From Deltaproteobacteria bacterium (GTDB lineage Bacteria > JADJOY01): a DNA stretch of 64,000 bases. The DNA lies in assembly GCA_016713535.1 (NCBI GenBank), contig JADJOY010000029.1:1-64000 (forward strand), read 5' to 3'. This document shows, one piece after another, positions 27,416 through 36,500 of this stretch (the first letter of the stretch is position 1; every line of letters begins with the position of its first letter). The notes beneath the pieces are model-generated. The model was not told the DNA's origin, did not search any database, and saw nothing but the letters and a program-made list of their open reading frames with translations. The position numbers and the translations under genes were made by a program.

Positions 27416-27431
27416 ACCCGATCGATCGGGT
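27416..27431. promoter_or_regulatory. 16-base perfect palindrome between divergent signalling genes
   Basis: ACCCGATCGATCGGGT is perfectly self-complementary. It sits in the 234-base region between the receiver gene (starting at 27309, minus strand) and the histidine kinase (27544, plus strand), about 110 bases from each. The position suits an operator controlling both transcripts. No binding protein can be named; the NarL-type regulator encoded at 29780 is one candidate by context. Confidence 0.4.
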
Positions 27432-27543
27432 CGGGCCTCGAAATCGAATCGGGCGGCGCCGTACACGCGATGCGGAGCGCAGCACGGCGCTATACTCCGC
27501 GGCCCGCGTCGCGGATCGGCGTCGCTAGCTTCGAACCTCGTCG

Positions 27544-29787
27544 ATGACACGATCCCAGAAGCCCGGCTCGGAACCGATGGCCACGCGGCGCCGTGCGCGG
27601 CCCCCGGCCAAGCGCCCGGCCACCGCGCGTCCGACGGCGAGGGTGAGCGAGAGCGAACAGCGCTTTCGCGCGATCTTCGCCAACGCCGCCACGGCCATCG
27701 CCATCACCGACTGGGAAGGCGGTTTCGAGCTCTGTAACCCCGCGTACTGCGCGCTGCTGGGCTACGGCGAGGACGAGCTGCGCCACCTCCACTTCGAGTC
27801 CCTCGTCCATCCGGAGGATCTGGCGGCCAACGTGGCCGAGAACCAGCGGCTCAAGCAGGGCGAGTGCTCGTTCTTCGTGATCGAGAACCGCTACGTCCAC
27901 AAGCAGGGCCACGTGGTGTGGGTGCAGAAGTTCGTCTCGACACTGCCCGACTCGCGGGGGCGCCCGGCCCACGTGCTGGCGCTGGTGACCGACATCACGG
28001 AGCGGCGCCGCGCCGCGGCGGCGCTCCGCGAGAGCGAGGAGCGCCTGCGCGTGGTGCTGCGTGCGGCCCGCTGTGGGGCGTGGGACTGGGACGTCGAGCG
28101 CGACGACGCGTGGTGGTCGGACGAGCTGTGCGACATGTGGGGCTTCCCGCGCGGCGAGCGCGTCCCGAGCGACAAGGCGCTGGCAGCGATCCACCCGGAC
28201 GACTTGGGCGAGATTCGCGCCGCGATGGAGGAGGCGGCGCGGACGGGAGTCGATCTGCGGTGCGAGTTCCGGGTGCGGCGCGCGGATGGCAGCGAGGTCT
28301 GGCTCTCGAGTTACGGCCGGCTCACGCCACACCCGCTCGGGCGGTCGACCCGCATGGTGGGGATCTCGGTGGACGTCACGGCACGCAAGCGCGCCGAGCA
28401 CGAGGCGCGCGAGAGCGAGCACCGCCTGCACGCCTTCTTCGAGCACAGCTCGGTCGTCGCGTGGATGAAGGACGAGGTCGGGCGCTACGTCTTCATGAGC
28501 CGGGTTCTCGAGCGGCGGCTCGGCATCCCCCGCGAGAGCTGGCGCGGGATGAGCGACTTCGATCTCTTCCCGGTCGAGGTGGCGGAGCAGTTCCGCCGCC
28601 ACGATCGGGTGGTGCTGGAGGCGGGCCGCGCCATCGAGATCGTCGAAGAGGAGGTCACGCCGGATCGTGGGCGGGTGTCGTGGCTGAACAGCAAGTTCCC
28701 GTACACCAGCGCGAGCGGGGAACGGTTCGTGGGCGGGCTGGGCGTCGACGTCTCCGAGCGGATCCGAGCCACCGAGCAGCTTCGCGATCGCGAGGCGCGC
28801 CTCACCGCGATCCTCGAGACCGCGGCCGAGGCGATTCTCACGCTCCACGTCGACGGCCGCATCGACTCGGTGAACCCGGCCACCGAGAAGCTGTTCGGCT
28901 ACGCGGCGGGTGAGCTGGTGGGCGAGAGCATCACGCGCCTGGTGACCGCGCCGGCGAACCCGCTGGCTCTGGGCGCGGCGGCGGGAACGCGGCTGCTCGA
29001 GGACTGGGTCAGCGCCCACGGCCCGGTGGATCGCGAGGTCACCGGCCGGCACCGCGACGGCCGACTCATCGCGCTCGCGGTCTCGGCGGCCGCGCTCCGC
29101 GAGCACCAGGCCGTGGTCGCGATGTTCCGCGATCTCACCCGCCAGAAGGAGCTCGAGGCCGAGGTGCTCGACATCGCGGCACTCGAGCAGGGCCGGCTCG
29201 GCCAGGAGCTTCACGACGACCTCGCGCAGGAGCTGACCGGCATCCGGCTGCTCGCCGGCGCCCTCGCCAAGCGGGTTGCCGGTCGCGAGGAGGAGGCGCT
29301 CGCGGCGAAGGTCATGGAGACCGTGGCGCGCGCGCAGCAGCGGGTTCGCGCGATCGCCCGCGGGCTCGTGCCGCTGGCGGTCGAGCCCGAGACCCTGCCG
29401 GACGCGCTCGAGGAGCTGGTGGCGCGCGCCGCCGAGCAGAGCGCCGTCGAATGTCGCTTCGAGCGCCAGGAGGACGTGCGGGTGCGGGACGGCATCGTCG
29501 CGACCCACCTCCTCAAGATCGCCCAGGAGGCGCTCCACAACGCGATCCGCCACGCCAGGCCACGCCACGTGTGGGTGCGGCTCGGGGCGGAGGGAGGGCA
29601 TCTGATGCTGAGCGTGCGTGACGACGGCGATGGCTTCCCGGCCGGCGACGACGGCGGCGCCGGGCTCGGGCTCAAGCTCATGCGCGACCGCGCGGGCGTG
29701 ATCGGCGCGCACCTCGCCGTCGAGTCGCGGCCCGGCGACGGCACGCGCGTGAGCTGTGTGGTCGCCGACGGAGCGCGCGGTGGCTGA
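27544..29787 (+). CDS. Four-PAS sensor histidine kinase, NarX/DegS type (HisKA_3)
   Basis: An intact 747-residue soluble kinase. Four PAS domains follow in series (about residues 38-155, 160-285, 290-420, 421-535); the first reads FRAIFANAATAIAITDWEGG. The dimerisation domain has the HisKA_3 motif GQELHDDLAQELTGIRLLAG with phosphoacceptor His557. The HATPase domain has IAQEALHNAIRHA (N box) and VRDDGDGFP plus GAGLGLKLMRDR (G boxes). No transmembrane segment is visible, so it senses a cytosolic signal; PAS-bound heme, FAD or a small molecule are options. Its stop overlaps the NarL-type regulator start by 8 bases, making a clear two-component pair. Confidence 0.9.
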   Translation: MTRSQKPGSEPMATRRRARPPAKRPATARPTARVSESEQRFRAIFANAATAIAITDWEGGFELCNPAYCALLGYGEDELRHLHFESLVHPEDLAANVAENQRLKQGECSFFVIENRYVHKQGHVVWVQKFVSTLPDSRGRPAHVLALVTDITERRRAAAALRESEERLRVVLRAARCGAWDWDVERDDAWWSDELCDMWGFPRGERVPSDKALAAIHPDDLGEIRAAMEEAARTGVDLRCEFRVRRADGSEVWLSSYGRLTPHPLGRSTRMVGISVDVTARKRAEHEARESEHRLHAFFEHSSVVAWMKDEVGRYVFMSRVLERRLGIPRESWRGMSDFDLFPVEVAEQFRRHDRVVLEAGRAIEIVEEEVTPDRGRVSWLNSKFPYTSASGERFVGGLGVDVSERIRATEQLRDREARLTAILETAAEAILTLHVDGRIDSVNPATEKLFGYAAGELVGESITRLVTAPANPLALGAAAGTRLLEDWVSAHGPVDREVTGRHRDGRLIALAVSAAALREHQAVVAMFRDLTRQKELEAEVLDIAALEQGRLGQELHDDLAQELTGIRLLAGALAKRVAGREEEALAAKVMETVARAQQRVRAIARGLVPLAVEPETLPDALEELVARAAEQSAVECRFERQEDVRVRDGIVATHLLKIAQEALHNAIRHARPRHVWVRLGAEGGHLMLSVRDDGDGFPAGDDGGAGLGLKLMRDRAGVIGAHLAVESRPGDGTRVSCVVADGARGG

Positions 29788-30460
29788 GCGGCGCGCCAGG
29801 AACGTCGCTACGCCAGCGGGGCCGAAGCGCATCCTGGTGGTCGACGACCATCCGGTGGTCCGCGACGGGCTCGCGGCCCAGGTCGCCACCGAGCCCGATC
29901 TGGTGGTCGCGTGGGCCACCGGCGATCCCGCCGAGGCTGTCACCCTGATCGCGGCCCACCATCCGGATCTGGTGATCGTGGACATCACGCTCGAGAAGCG
30001 CAGCGGCCTCGACCTGATCCGCCAGATCCGCGCCCACCAGCACGCCGTGCCGATCCTGGTGTGGTCGATGCACCCGGAGAAGCTCTACGCGGAGCGCGCG
30101 CTCAAGGCGGGCGCGCAGGGCTACATCGAGAAGATCCGCGGTGGGGACGACATCCTCGCGGCGATCCGCACCGTTCTGGCGGGGCGCCTGTACGCGAGTG
30201 TCGCGGTGATGGAGCGGGTGCTGCAGCGCTTCGGCGCGGGCGGCTCGCAGCGCTCGGGGATCGACGCGCTCTCCGACCGAGAGCTCCAGGCCTTCGAGCT
30301 GATGGGCGCAGGGCTATCGACCGTCGACATCGCGGCGCGCATGAACGTGAGCCCCAAGACGGTCGAGACCTACCGGGTGCGGATCAAGGAGAAGCTCGGT
30401 CTCATGAGCTTCGCGGAGGTGATCCAGCACGCCACCGCATGGTTGCTGGAGAAGCGCTAG
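29780..30460 (+). CDS. NarL/FixJ-family response regulator
   Basis: The GTG at 29780 lies inside the end of the kinase gene (8-base overlap) and gives 226 residues. The receiver domain has ILVVDDHPVVRDG, the phosphoacceptor Asp in LVIVDITLEKRSG and Lys in GYIEKIRGG. The C-terminal LuxR-type helix-turn-helix reads LSDRELQAFELMGAGLSTVD and MNVSPKTVETYRVRIKEKLG. It acts as a DNA-binding transcription factor phosphorylated by the cognate kinase. Only 212 bases with a REP-like hairpin separate it from the convergent solute-binding gene. Confidence 0.9.
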   Translation: MAERRARNVATPAGPKRILVVDDHPVVRDGLAAQVATEPDLVVAWATGDPAEAVTLIAAHHPDLVIVDITLEKRSGLDLIRQIRAHQHAVPILVWSMHPEKLYAERALKAGAQGYIEKIRGGDDILAAIRTVLAGRLYASVAVMERVLQRFGAGGSQRSGIDALSDRELQAFELMGAGLSTVDIAARMNVSPKTVETYRVRIKEKLGLMSFAEVIQHATAWLLEKR

Positions 30461-30606
30461 GTGCCGCGGGTGCGGAGATACGCTCTGGCTCTGCCCCGTC
30501 GCGAAATGGAACACGGGTGGCCCGCCACGAAGGGCACGAGCAGCGGCCGGGCGCTATATGCAACGTCACGATTCGTAGCGACCGGTCTCGGCGTCCCATC
30601 GGTTTC

Positions 30607-30626
30607 GGCGGCGACGAAGCGCCGCC
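30607..30626 (+). repeat. REP-like hairpin with ACGAAG loop (copy 2)
   Basis: A perfect 7-base-pair stem, GGCGGCG/CGCCGCC, encloses the loop ACGAAG (30614-30619) and is followed by CTCCA. It lies between convergent genes ending at 30460 and 30673. Stem bases differ from copies at 18302 and 46625 but pair perfectly, while loop and downstream CTCC are kept, so the hairpin itself seems to be the conserved feature. Confidence 0.6.
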
Positions 30627-30672
30627 CTCCAGCCCGTTCGGCGCAAGGGCGATCCAAATCGTGGTGGCCCAT

Positions 30673-31461
30673 TTAGCGGGGCGGTGGCGCCCAGCGGTGG
30701 ACGAGCTCGTCGAGACGCCCGCTCGCTCGTAGCCGCGCGAGCGCCGCGTCGAGAGCGTCGCGCAGCGCCTCGTCCTCGCGGCGCACGCCCCACGCGAGGT
30801 CCTCGTGGGTGAGCAGCCCTCCGACCGCGACCAGATCCCCCGAGGCTCGCGAGGCGGCGAAGGCGCCGGCGATCGGCGCGTCGCACACCACGACGTCGAG
30901 ATCGCCGTCGGCGAGGTCGGCGAGGGCGTCGGTGAGCTCCGCGTAGGCCCACACGGGCGCCGGCGCGAGCTTGGCGCGCGCGTATTGCTCGCCGGTGCTG
31001 GCGCGCAACACGCCGACGCGCGCGCCCGCGCCGCGAACGGCCTCGGGCGTGGCGAGCGACGTGACGTCATCGCTGCGCACCAGCAGCCGCTGGCCGGTGG
31101 TGAGATAGGGCTCGGTGAAGCGGATCCGCAGCGCGCGCAGCGGCGTGGTCGTGAGTCCCGCCATCACCACGTCGACGTCGCCGCCGCGGAGCGCCGGGAT
31201 CAGGTCCTCGAAGTCGTAGGAGTGGAGCTCGATGTCGCGGCCGAGCTCGCGGGCCAGCTCACGCGCGAGCTCGGGTTCGAGCCCGACCAGCTCGCCGTCT
31301 TGCTCACTGGAGAAGGGTGGCGAGCTGTTCGGCAGCCCCGCGCTGAGCGGCGGCGCGCTCGGGACGGCGGGGCCGGGCGCGACGCCGCGCATCGCCCCCG
31401 CGCAGCCGAGCGCGAAGGTGAGGGCGAGCGCCACGGCGGAACGCTGGAGGCTGCGCGTCAC
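30673..31461 (-). CDS. Family 3 extracellular solute-binding lipoprotein
   Basis: A 262-residue periplasmic binding protein of the amino-acid/opine type (SBP_bac_3). It has a lipobox (FALGC), then GELVGLEPELARELARELG and DLIPALRGGDVDVVMAGLTTT, with RIRFTEPYLTTGQRLLVR, the standard family signature. The final part ends HRWAPPPR. The GTG at 31461 overlaps the stop of the upstream lipase-like gene by 4 bases. No permease or ATPase gene lies nearby, so it may serve as a sensor or enzyme-like orphan; some members are cyclohexadienyl dehydratases or mltF-like. Stop TAA. Confidence 0.82.
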   Translation of the reverse strand: MTRSLQRSAVALALTFALGCAGAMRGVAPGPAVPSAPPLSAGLPNSSPPFSSEQDGELVGLEPELARELARELGRDIELHSYDFEDLIPALRGGDVDVVMAGLTTTPLRALRIRFTEPYLTTGQRLLVRSDDVTSLATPEAVRGAGARVGVLRASTGEQYARAKLAPAPVWAYAELTDALADLADGDLDVVVCDAPIAGAFAASRASGDLVAVGGLLTHEDLAWGVRREDEALRDALDAALARLRASGRLDELVHRWAPPPR

Positions 31462-33392
31462 TGAAACCCTCCCGCGACGCGGGTCGCCGTGCCGTCGAGC
31501 TCGTCGACGTGAACGTGGAGGATGCGCCTCACCTCCTCGATGGTCGCCGGCTCGGCCTGGGTGCTGTGTCCGGAGCGCACCACCAGCTCGGAGGCGACGC
31601 CGTCGATGTGAGCGCTCTTGTATTCGACCACGCCGTCGTCGCCGTCGGTGACCCGGCCGTCGCCGGCCACCGCCACGATCGAGTGGGCGGTGACGCCGCT
31701 CGCGATCGGCAGCGTGGCGAGGGCCTGCAGGAACGTGTTGTCCGGGTCCATCTGGTCGACGGCGGTGCGCGACGCGACCCGCAGCTTGCGCTGCGCGATG
31801 AGCGTCGGATTGCGGGTGGTCAGCTCCACGCCGAGGCGGGTGACGCCTTTGGGGAGCTCCACGAGGCTCGACGCGATCCAGCCGAGGATGCCGCGTGAGA
31901 GGAAGCTGCCGCGGTGGGGCGTCGCGATGAACACCACGCGGTGCACGAACGGCAGCGGCTCGAAGAACACGGCGCGCTCGAGCTCGTCGCGGGTGTCCGG
32001 CGAGAGATCGAGAGACTCGATCGGCTGGTCGCTGGTGAGCGCCCAGAAGGTGTTGCCGGGGCTCACCACCTGCATCTTGGTGAGAAGCCCACCCTGACTG
32101 TGGCCGATCACCACCATGTCGCGGAGCGCGGGGTCCTTGCCGTCCGGATCGAGAGCTTGGACGGCGCGCGTGAGCGATCCACGCAGGTTCGCCGCCGACA
32201 TCGCGATGGGCGCACCCGTGTGATAGGTGAAGAGCCAGTACTGGAATCGGCCCGCGAGCCCCGGATCGCCGAGGATCTCGTTGAGCATCTCGGCCCATCG
32301 CGCCGGGCTCGAGGCGGTGCCGTGGACGAACACCACGGGGATCCGCCCGGGACGGTAGGGCGCGAGCATGGTGAGCCCGCGGTCGGCGCTTCCGCCCACC
32401 AGCGGCAGGTCGCCGGAGCGGAAGCCGGCGATCTCCGTGTCCCACACCGGCGAGGCCTCGAGCCGGTACGCGATCGCCGAGCTGGTCTCGAACTCGAGCG
32501 GCACGCACGCGCGGCCGATCGAGACACAGGAGGTCTCGCCCTCGTCGAAGCGCTCGAGCCGGCCGACGAGGTGGCCGTCGTCGAGCCCGCTGCGCAGGTC
32601 GTTCACTCGCAGCACCATCGTGAACGGCACCTTGGCGTCGGGCGGGACCCAGCGCGTGATGCGGTCGTCGAGGTGCTGCGCCGCGTCGGCGATGGTCGCG
32701 GCGACGGGTGCGCCGATGCCGGGGCGGCGATAGCGGTTGCGCAGGCCGCGCACGCGGTAGTCGGCCACCGCCTCGAACTTCTTGAGGCGGCTCGCGCCCC
32801 AGTGGAAGAACTCGTCGTCGCTCGCCATCTCGAGGGTGCCGAACGGCAGACCGAGGCTCCGCGCCGAGAGATCGAGCTCGCGCGTGTGCCCGTCGCCCAC
32901 GAGTCCCGACGCGAGACCGCGGTTGTAGATGTCGAGGGCTACGCGGTAGCGCGGATCGCTCGGCTCCGGTGCTCGCGCGGGGTCGTCGGGGAACAGGAAC
33001 GCGCACGCGTAGAGAGCCGACGCCAGGAACCACGGAGGATCCCGCTGGCGATCCGCGAGCGAGAACGCGAGCTCGGCGAGCGCGAAGAGCCGCGCCTGCT
33101 CGTCGGGTCCGCCGAGCCCGGCGTGGACGATCATGAGCGTGCGTTCGGGGTCGTCCTCGAAGCGCTTCGCCAGGTCCAGCCTGAGCAGCAGCTGCTGGGA
33201 GGCCGCGCTCGGCTCGCGGGTGGTGAGCACGTTCGCGGTGAGCGTGCGATAGACCTCGTCCGGATCGGCGAGATCGACTCCGACCGGCGTCGCGCAGCCG
33301 GCGAGGGCCAAGAGCAGCGAGACGAGCGCACGGCACTGCGCCGCGCGGCGGGAGCGATCGGGGCGATGGGTCGAGAGCACGGGGTGCGCCAT
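31458..33392 (-). CDS. Alpha/beta-hydrolase lipoprotein (lipase/esterase-like)
   Basis: An intact 644-residue lipoprotein with lipobox LALAGC near residue 32. The N-terminal ~270 residues are helical with no recognised domain. The C-terminal half is an alpha/beta hydrolase: PVVFVHGTASSPARWAEM as the oxyanion strand, VIGHSQGG as the nucleophile elbow, VVFIATPHRG, and a late His in VRSGHSTQAEP. The fold resembles PGAP1/LipA-type serine hydrolases. The start ATG 33392 (MAHPVLS) is preferred since it precedes the basic part of the signal peptide. Translational coupling to the solute-binding gene suggests shared use, perhaps lipid or ester scavenging. Confidence 0.75.
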   Translation of the reverse strand: MAHPVLSTHRPDRSRRAAQCRALVSLLLALAGCATPVGVDLADPDEVYRTLTANVLTTREPSAASQQLLLRLDLAKRFEDDPERTLMIVHAGLGGPDEQARLFALAELAFSLADRQRDPPWFLASALYACAFLFPDDPARAPEPSDPRYRVALDIYNRGLASGLVGDGHTRELDLSARSLGLPFGTLEMASDDEFFHWGASRLKKFEAVADYRVRGLRNRYRRPGIGAPVAATIADAAQHLDDRITRWVPPDAKVPFTMVLRVNDLRSGLDDGHLVGRLERFDEGETSCVSIGRACVPLEFETSSAIAYRLEASPVWDTEIAGFRSGDLPLVGGSADRGLTMLAPYRPGRIPVVFVHGTASSPARWAEMLNEILGDPGLAGRFQYWLFTYHTGAPIAMSAANLRGSLTRAVQALDPDGKDPALRDMVVIGHSQGGLLTKMQVVSPGNTFWALTSDQPIESLDLSPDTRDELERAVFFEPLPFVHRVVFIATPHRGSFLSRGILGWIASSLVELPKGVTRLGVELTTRNPTLIAQRKLRVASRTAVDQMDPDNTFLQALATLPIASGVTAHSIVAVAGDGRVTDGDDGVVEYKSAHIDGVASELVVRSGHSTQAEPATIEEVRRILHVHVDELDGTATRVAGGFQ

Positions 33393-33464
33393 CCATCCGA
33401 GGGGTAGGGGAGGCGGACCATAACAGAAACGAGAGTGGCTCGATTCGCCGTGCCGAGGGCCGGG

Positions 33465-33499
33465 AAAACGCGCGGGGCGCGCCCCGAGGGACGCGCCCC
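33465..33499 (-). terminator. Rho-independent terminator after the large repeat protein
   Basis: Read on the minus strand, an 8-base-pair GC stem (GGGGCGCG/CGCGCCCC, 33499-33492 with 33481-33474) is followed by TTTT at 33468-33465. It lies 25 bases past the stop of the gene ending at 33524 and before the lipase-like gene. It therefore separates the two transcripts. Confidence 0.6.
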
Positions 33500-33523
33500 G
33501 TGTGAGGCTCGAGATCGGTCCGG

Positions 33524-36500
33524 TCAGACCGAGGCGCTGCGCGCCCGCGGTCGCGCCTTGCGACGCAGCCACGGCACCAGCGCGCTGAGGCCGATCAAGG
33601 CGCCCGAGGACGCGCTGGGAGCGCCGACCGCGCCGCACCCGGCCGCGAACGTGGCGGTCACGCCCCTCGCCGCCGACATCGTCACCTGGCACGGCGCCGT
33701 GCCCGTGCACACCCCGCCGCTCCAGCCCGAGAAGGTCGAGCCCGCGGCCGGCGTCGCGGTGAGGGTCACCACCGTGTTCGGGGCGAAGTTCGCGATGCAG
33801 GCGGTGCCACAGTTGATGCCCGTCGGGTTGCTGACCACCGTGCCGTTGCCGGTCTTGGTGACGGTGAGAGGGTAGGAGACGCCGTCGAAGGTCGCGGTGA
33901 CGGTCTTGGCGGCGTCCATCGTGACCACGCACGGGTCCGTTCCGTCGCACGCGCCACTCCAGCCCGCGAAGCTCGAGCTGGGCGCGGGGGCGGCGGTCAA
34001 GGTCACCAGGGCGCCCGAGCCGAAGCTCGCGACACACGTCGCGCCGCAGTCGATGCCGGCGGGGTCGCTGGTGACCGTGCCCGCGCCGGTTCCGCCGAGC
34101 GCCACCGAGAGCGAGTAGGTGGGCAGCGTGAAGGTTGCCGTCACGTTGCGGGCCGCGGTCATGGGCACCGTGCAGCCGCCGGTGCCGGTGCAGGCGCCGC
34201 TCCATCCGGCGAAGATCGAGCCGTTGGTGGGCGTGGCGGTGAGCGTGACGTTCGTTCCGAAGCCGTAGGTGGCGACACAGGTCGCGCCGCAATCGATGCC
34301 GGCGGGGCTCGACGTGACGCCGCCGGTGCCGGTCCCGGCGAGGGCCACGTTCAGCGCGTAGGTCTGGAGCGTGAAGCTGGCGGTGACCGCCTGAGCCTCG
34401 GTCACCGTGACCTGGCAGGTACCGGTGCCGGCGCAGGCGCCGCCCCAGCCGGTGAACGTCGAGCCGCCCGAGGCGATCGCGGCCAGGGTGACGACCGTGC
34501 CGTGGGTGAAGTCCGCGGCGCAGGTCGCGCCGCAGCTGATGCCGAGCGGGCTCGAGGTGACGCCACCCGAGCCGGTGCCGATCTTCGAGACCGACAGCGT
34601 GTAGCTCTGGAGGGCGAAGGTCGCGGTCACCGACTTCGCGGCGGTCATGCTCACCTGGCACGAGCCGGAGCCAGTGCAGGCGCCGCTCCAGCCCGCGAAG
34701 CTCGAGCCGGGCGCCGGCGCGGGTGTGAGCGTGACCGTGGTGCCGTAGTCGTAGCTGGCGGCGCACGTGGCGCCACAGTCGATGCCCGCTGGCGCGCTCG
34801 TGACGGTGCCGCTGCCGGCGCCGGCCTTGGTCACCGACAGCGCGAAGGTCTGGAGCGCGAAGGTGGCGTGGACGTTCTTCGCGGCATCGACCGTGACGGC
34901 GCAGAAGCTGGTGCCCGAGCAACCTTCACCGCTCCAGCCCACGAACGTCGATCCGGCCGTGGGAGTCGCGGCGAGCGCGACCACGGTGCCGTAGTTGTAC
35001 GTACCCGAGCAGGTGGCGCCGCACGAGATGCCGGCGGGGCTCGACGAGACCGTCCCCGAGCCGTTGCCGTCCTTGGTGACGGTGACCGGGAACGTCTGCA
35101 GCGTGAAGATCGCCGAAAGCGTGCGGTTGGTGGTCATCGGCAGGTTGCAGGTGCCGGTGCCGGTGCACGGGCCCGCCCAGCTCGTGAAGGTCGAGCCCGG
35201 TGCAGCGACCGCGGTGATGGCGACGTTGGTGCCGTAGTCCCAGACCGCGACGCACGTGGGACCGCAGTCGATGCCCGTGGGCGAGCTCGTCACCGTGCCG
35301 GAGCCGGTGCCGACCTTGTTCACGGTGAGCTGGGCGCCTTGAAGCGTGAAGCTCGCGGTCACGGACTTGGCCGCGTCCATCGTCACCTGGCAGGTGCCGG
35401 TTCCCGAGCAGCCGCCGCCGCTCCAGCCATCGAAGCTCGAGCCGGGCGCCGTGGCGGCGGTGAGCGTCACGACCTCCCCACCCGGGAAGGACGACGAACA
35501 CAGCGTTCCGCAGCTGATGCCGAACGGGCTCGAGGTGATGCTGCCGGTGCCGGTACCCGTGGGGGCCACCGACAGCGTGAACGACTGGAGGGTGAAATTG
35601 GCGGTGACGCTCGCCGCGCTGTTCGCGGTGATCTGGCAGGTGCCGGTCCCCGAGCAGCCGGCGCCGCTCCAGCCGGTGAACGCCGAGCCCACCGACGGAG
35701 ATGCGGTGAGGGTCACGAGCTCGTTGAGCGTGAAGGTCGACGAGCAGGTGGCGCCGCAGTCGACGCCGGCCGGGCTCGACGTCACCGTGCCGGCGCCGTT
35801 GCCGGCCTTGGTGACGCTGATCGACGGCGTCACGAAGGTGAAGGTCGCGGTCACGGCCTGCGCGGCGCTCATCGTCACCTGGCACGTGCCGCTGCCCGAG
35901 CAGCCGGCGCCGCTCCAGCCAGTGAAGCTCGATCCCGCCGAGGGCGTGGCCGTGAGGGTGACGACCGCGCCCGGCGTGAAGCCGGCGCTGCAGGTCGCGC
36001 CGCACGAGATGCCCGCGGGGCTCGAGGCGACCGTGCCGGCGCCGGTGCCGTTCTTGGCGACGGTGAGGGTCAGGTTGTTGTCGTAGACGTACGCGGACCC
36101 CGCGTCGACGGTGGGCGTGTCGGCCAGCAGCGCGCCGAACGCGATTCGGCCGGCGTCCACCGCGAGGGCGGCGCCGAACGCGGCGCTCGCGGTCGGGTTG
36201 CTCGCCACCACCTTGTCGAGGAGCGGCCAGCTCGCGCCGCTGCCCTCGTAGAGGTACGCCGCACCCGCGTCGGAGCCGACGGCGTCCGCTTGCGGCGAGC
36301 CGACCGCGAGGATGTTGCCGTCGATCGAGACCCAGGTGCCGTAGTTGTCGCTGGCAGCGCCGTCGCTGGCGGTGAGCTTGGCCTGCTGCGACCAGCTCGA
36401 GCCGCTGCGGGTGAAGACGTACGCCGAGCCGCCGTTGCTGACGCCGGTGTCGTCGCCGAAGGCGCCGATCACCGCGGTGTTGCCGTAGACCGACACCGAG

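Noticed and set aside
33435-33875. Plus-strand gene at the end of the repeat protein
   Set aside because: Overlaps the terminator and the antisense of the repeat gene; composition follows the repeats.
31462-34922. Very long minus-strand frames through the large repeat protein and its downstream genes
   Set aside because: They are shadow frames of GC-rich coding sequence, rich in Arg/His and lacking domains; the repeat-protein frame explains the region.
33650-36075. CRISPR array
   Set aside because: Regular repeats are ~240 bases, coding and diverged; there are no short identical repeats with unique spacers anywhere in the window.
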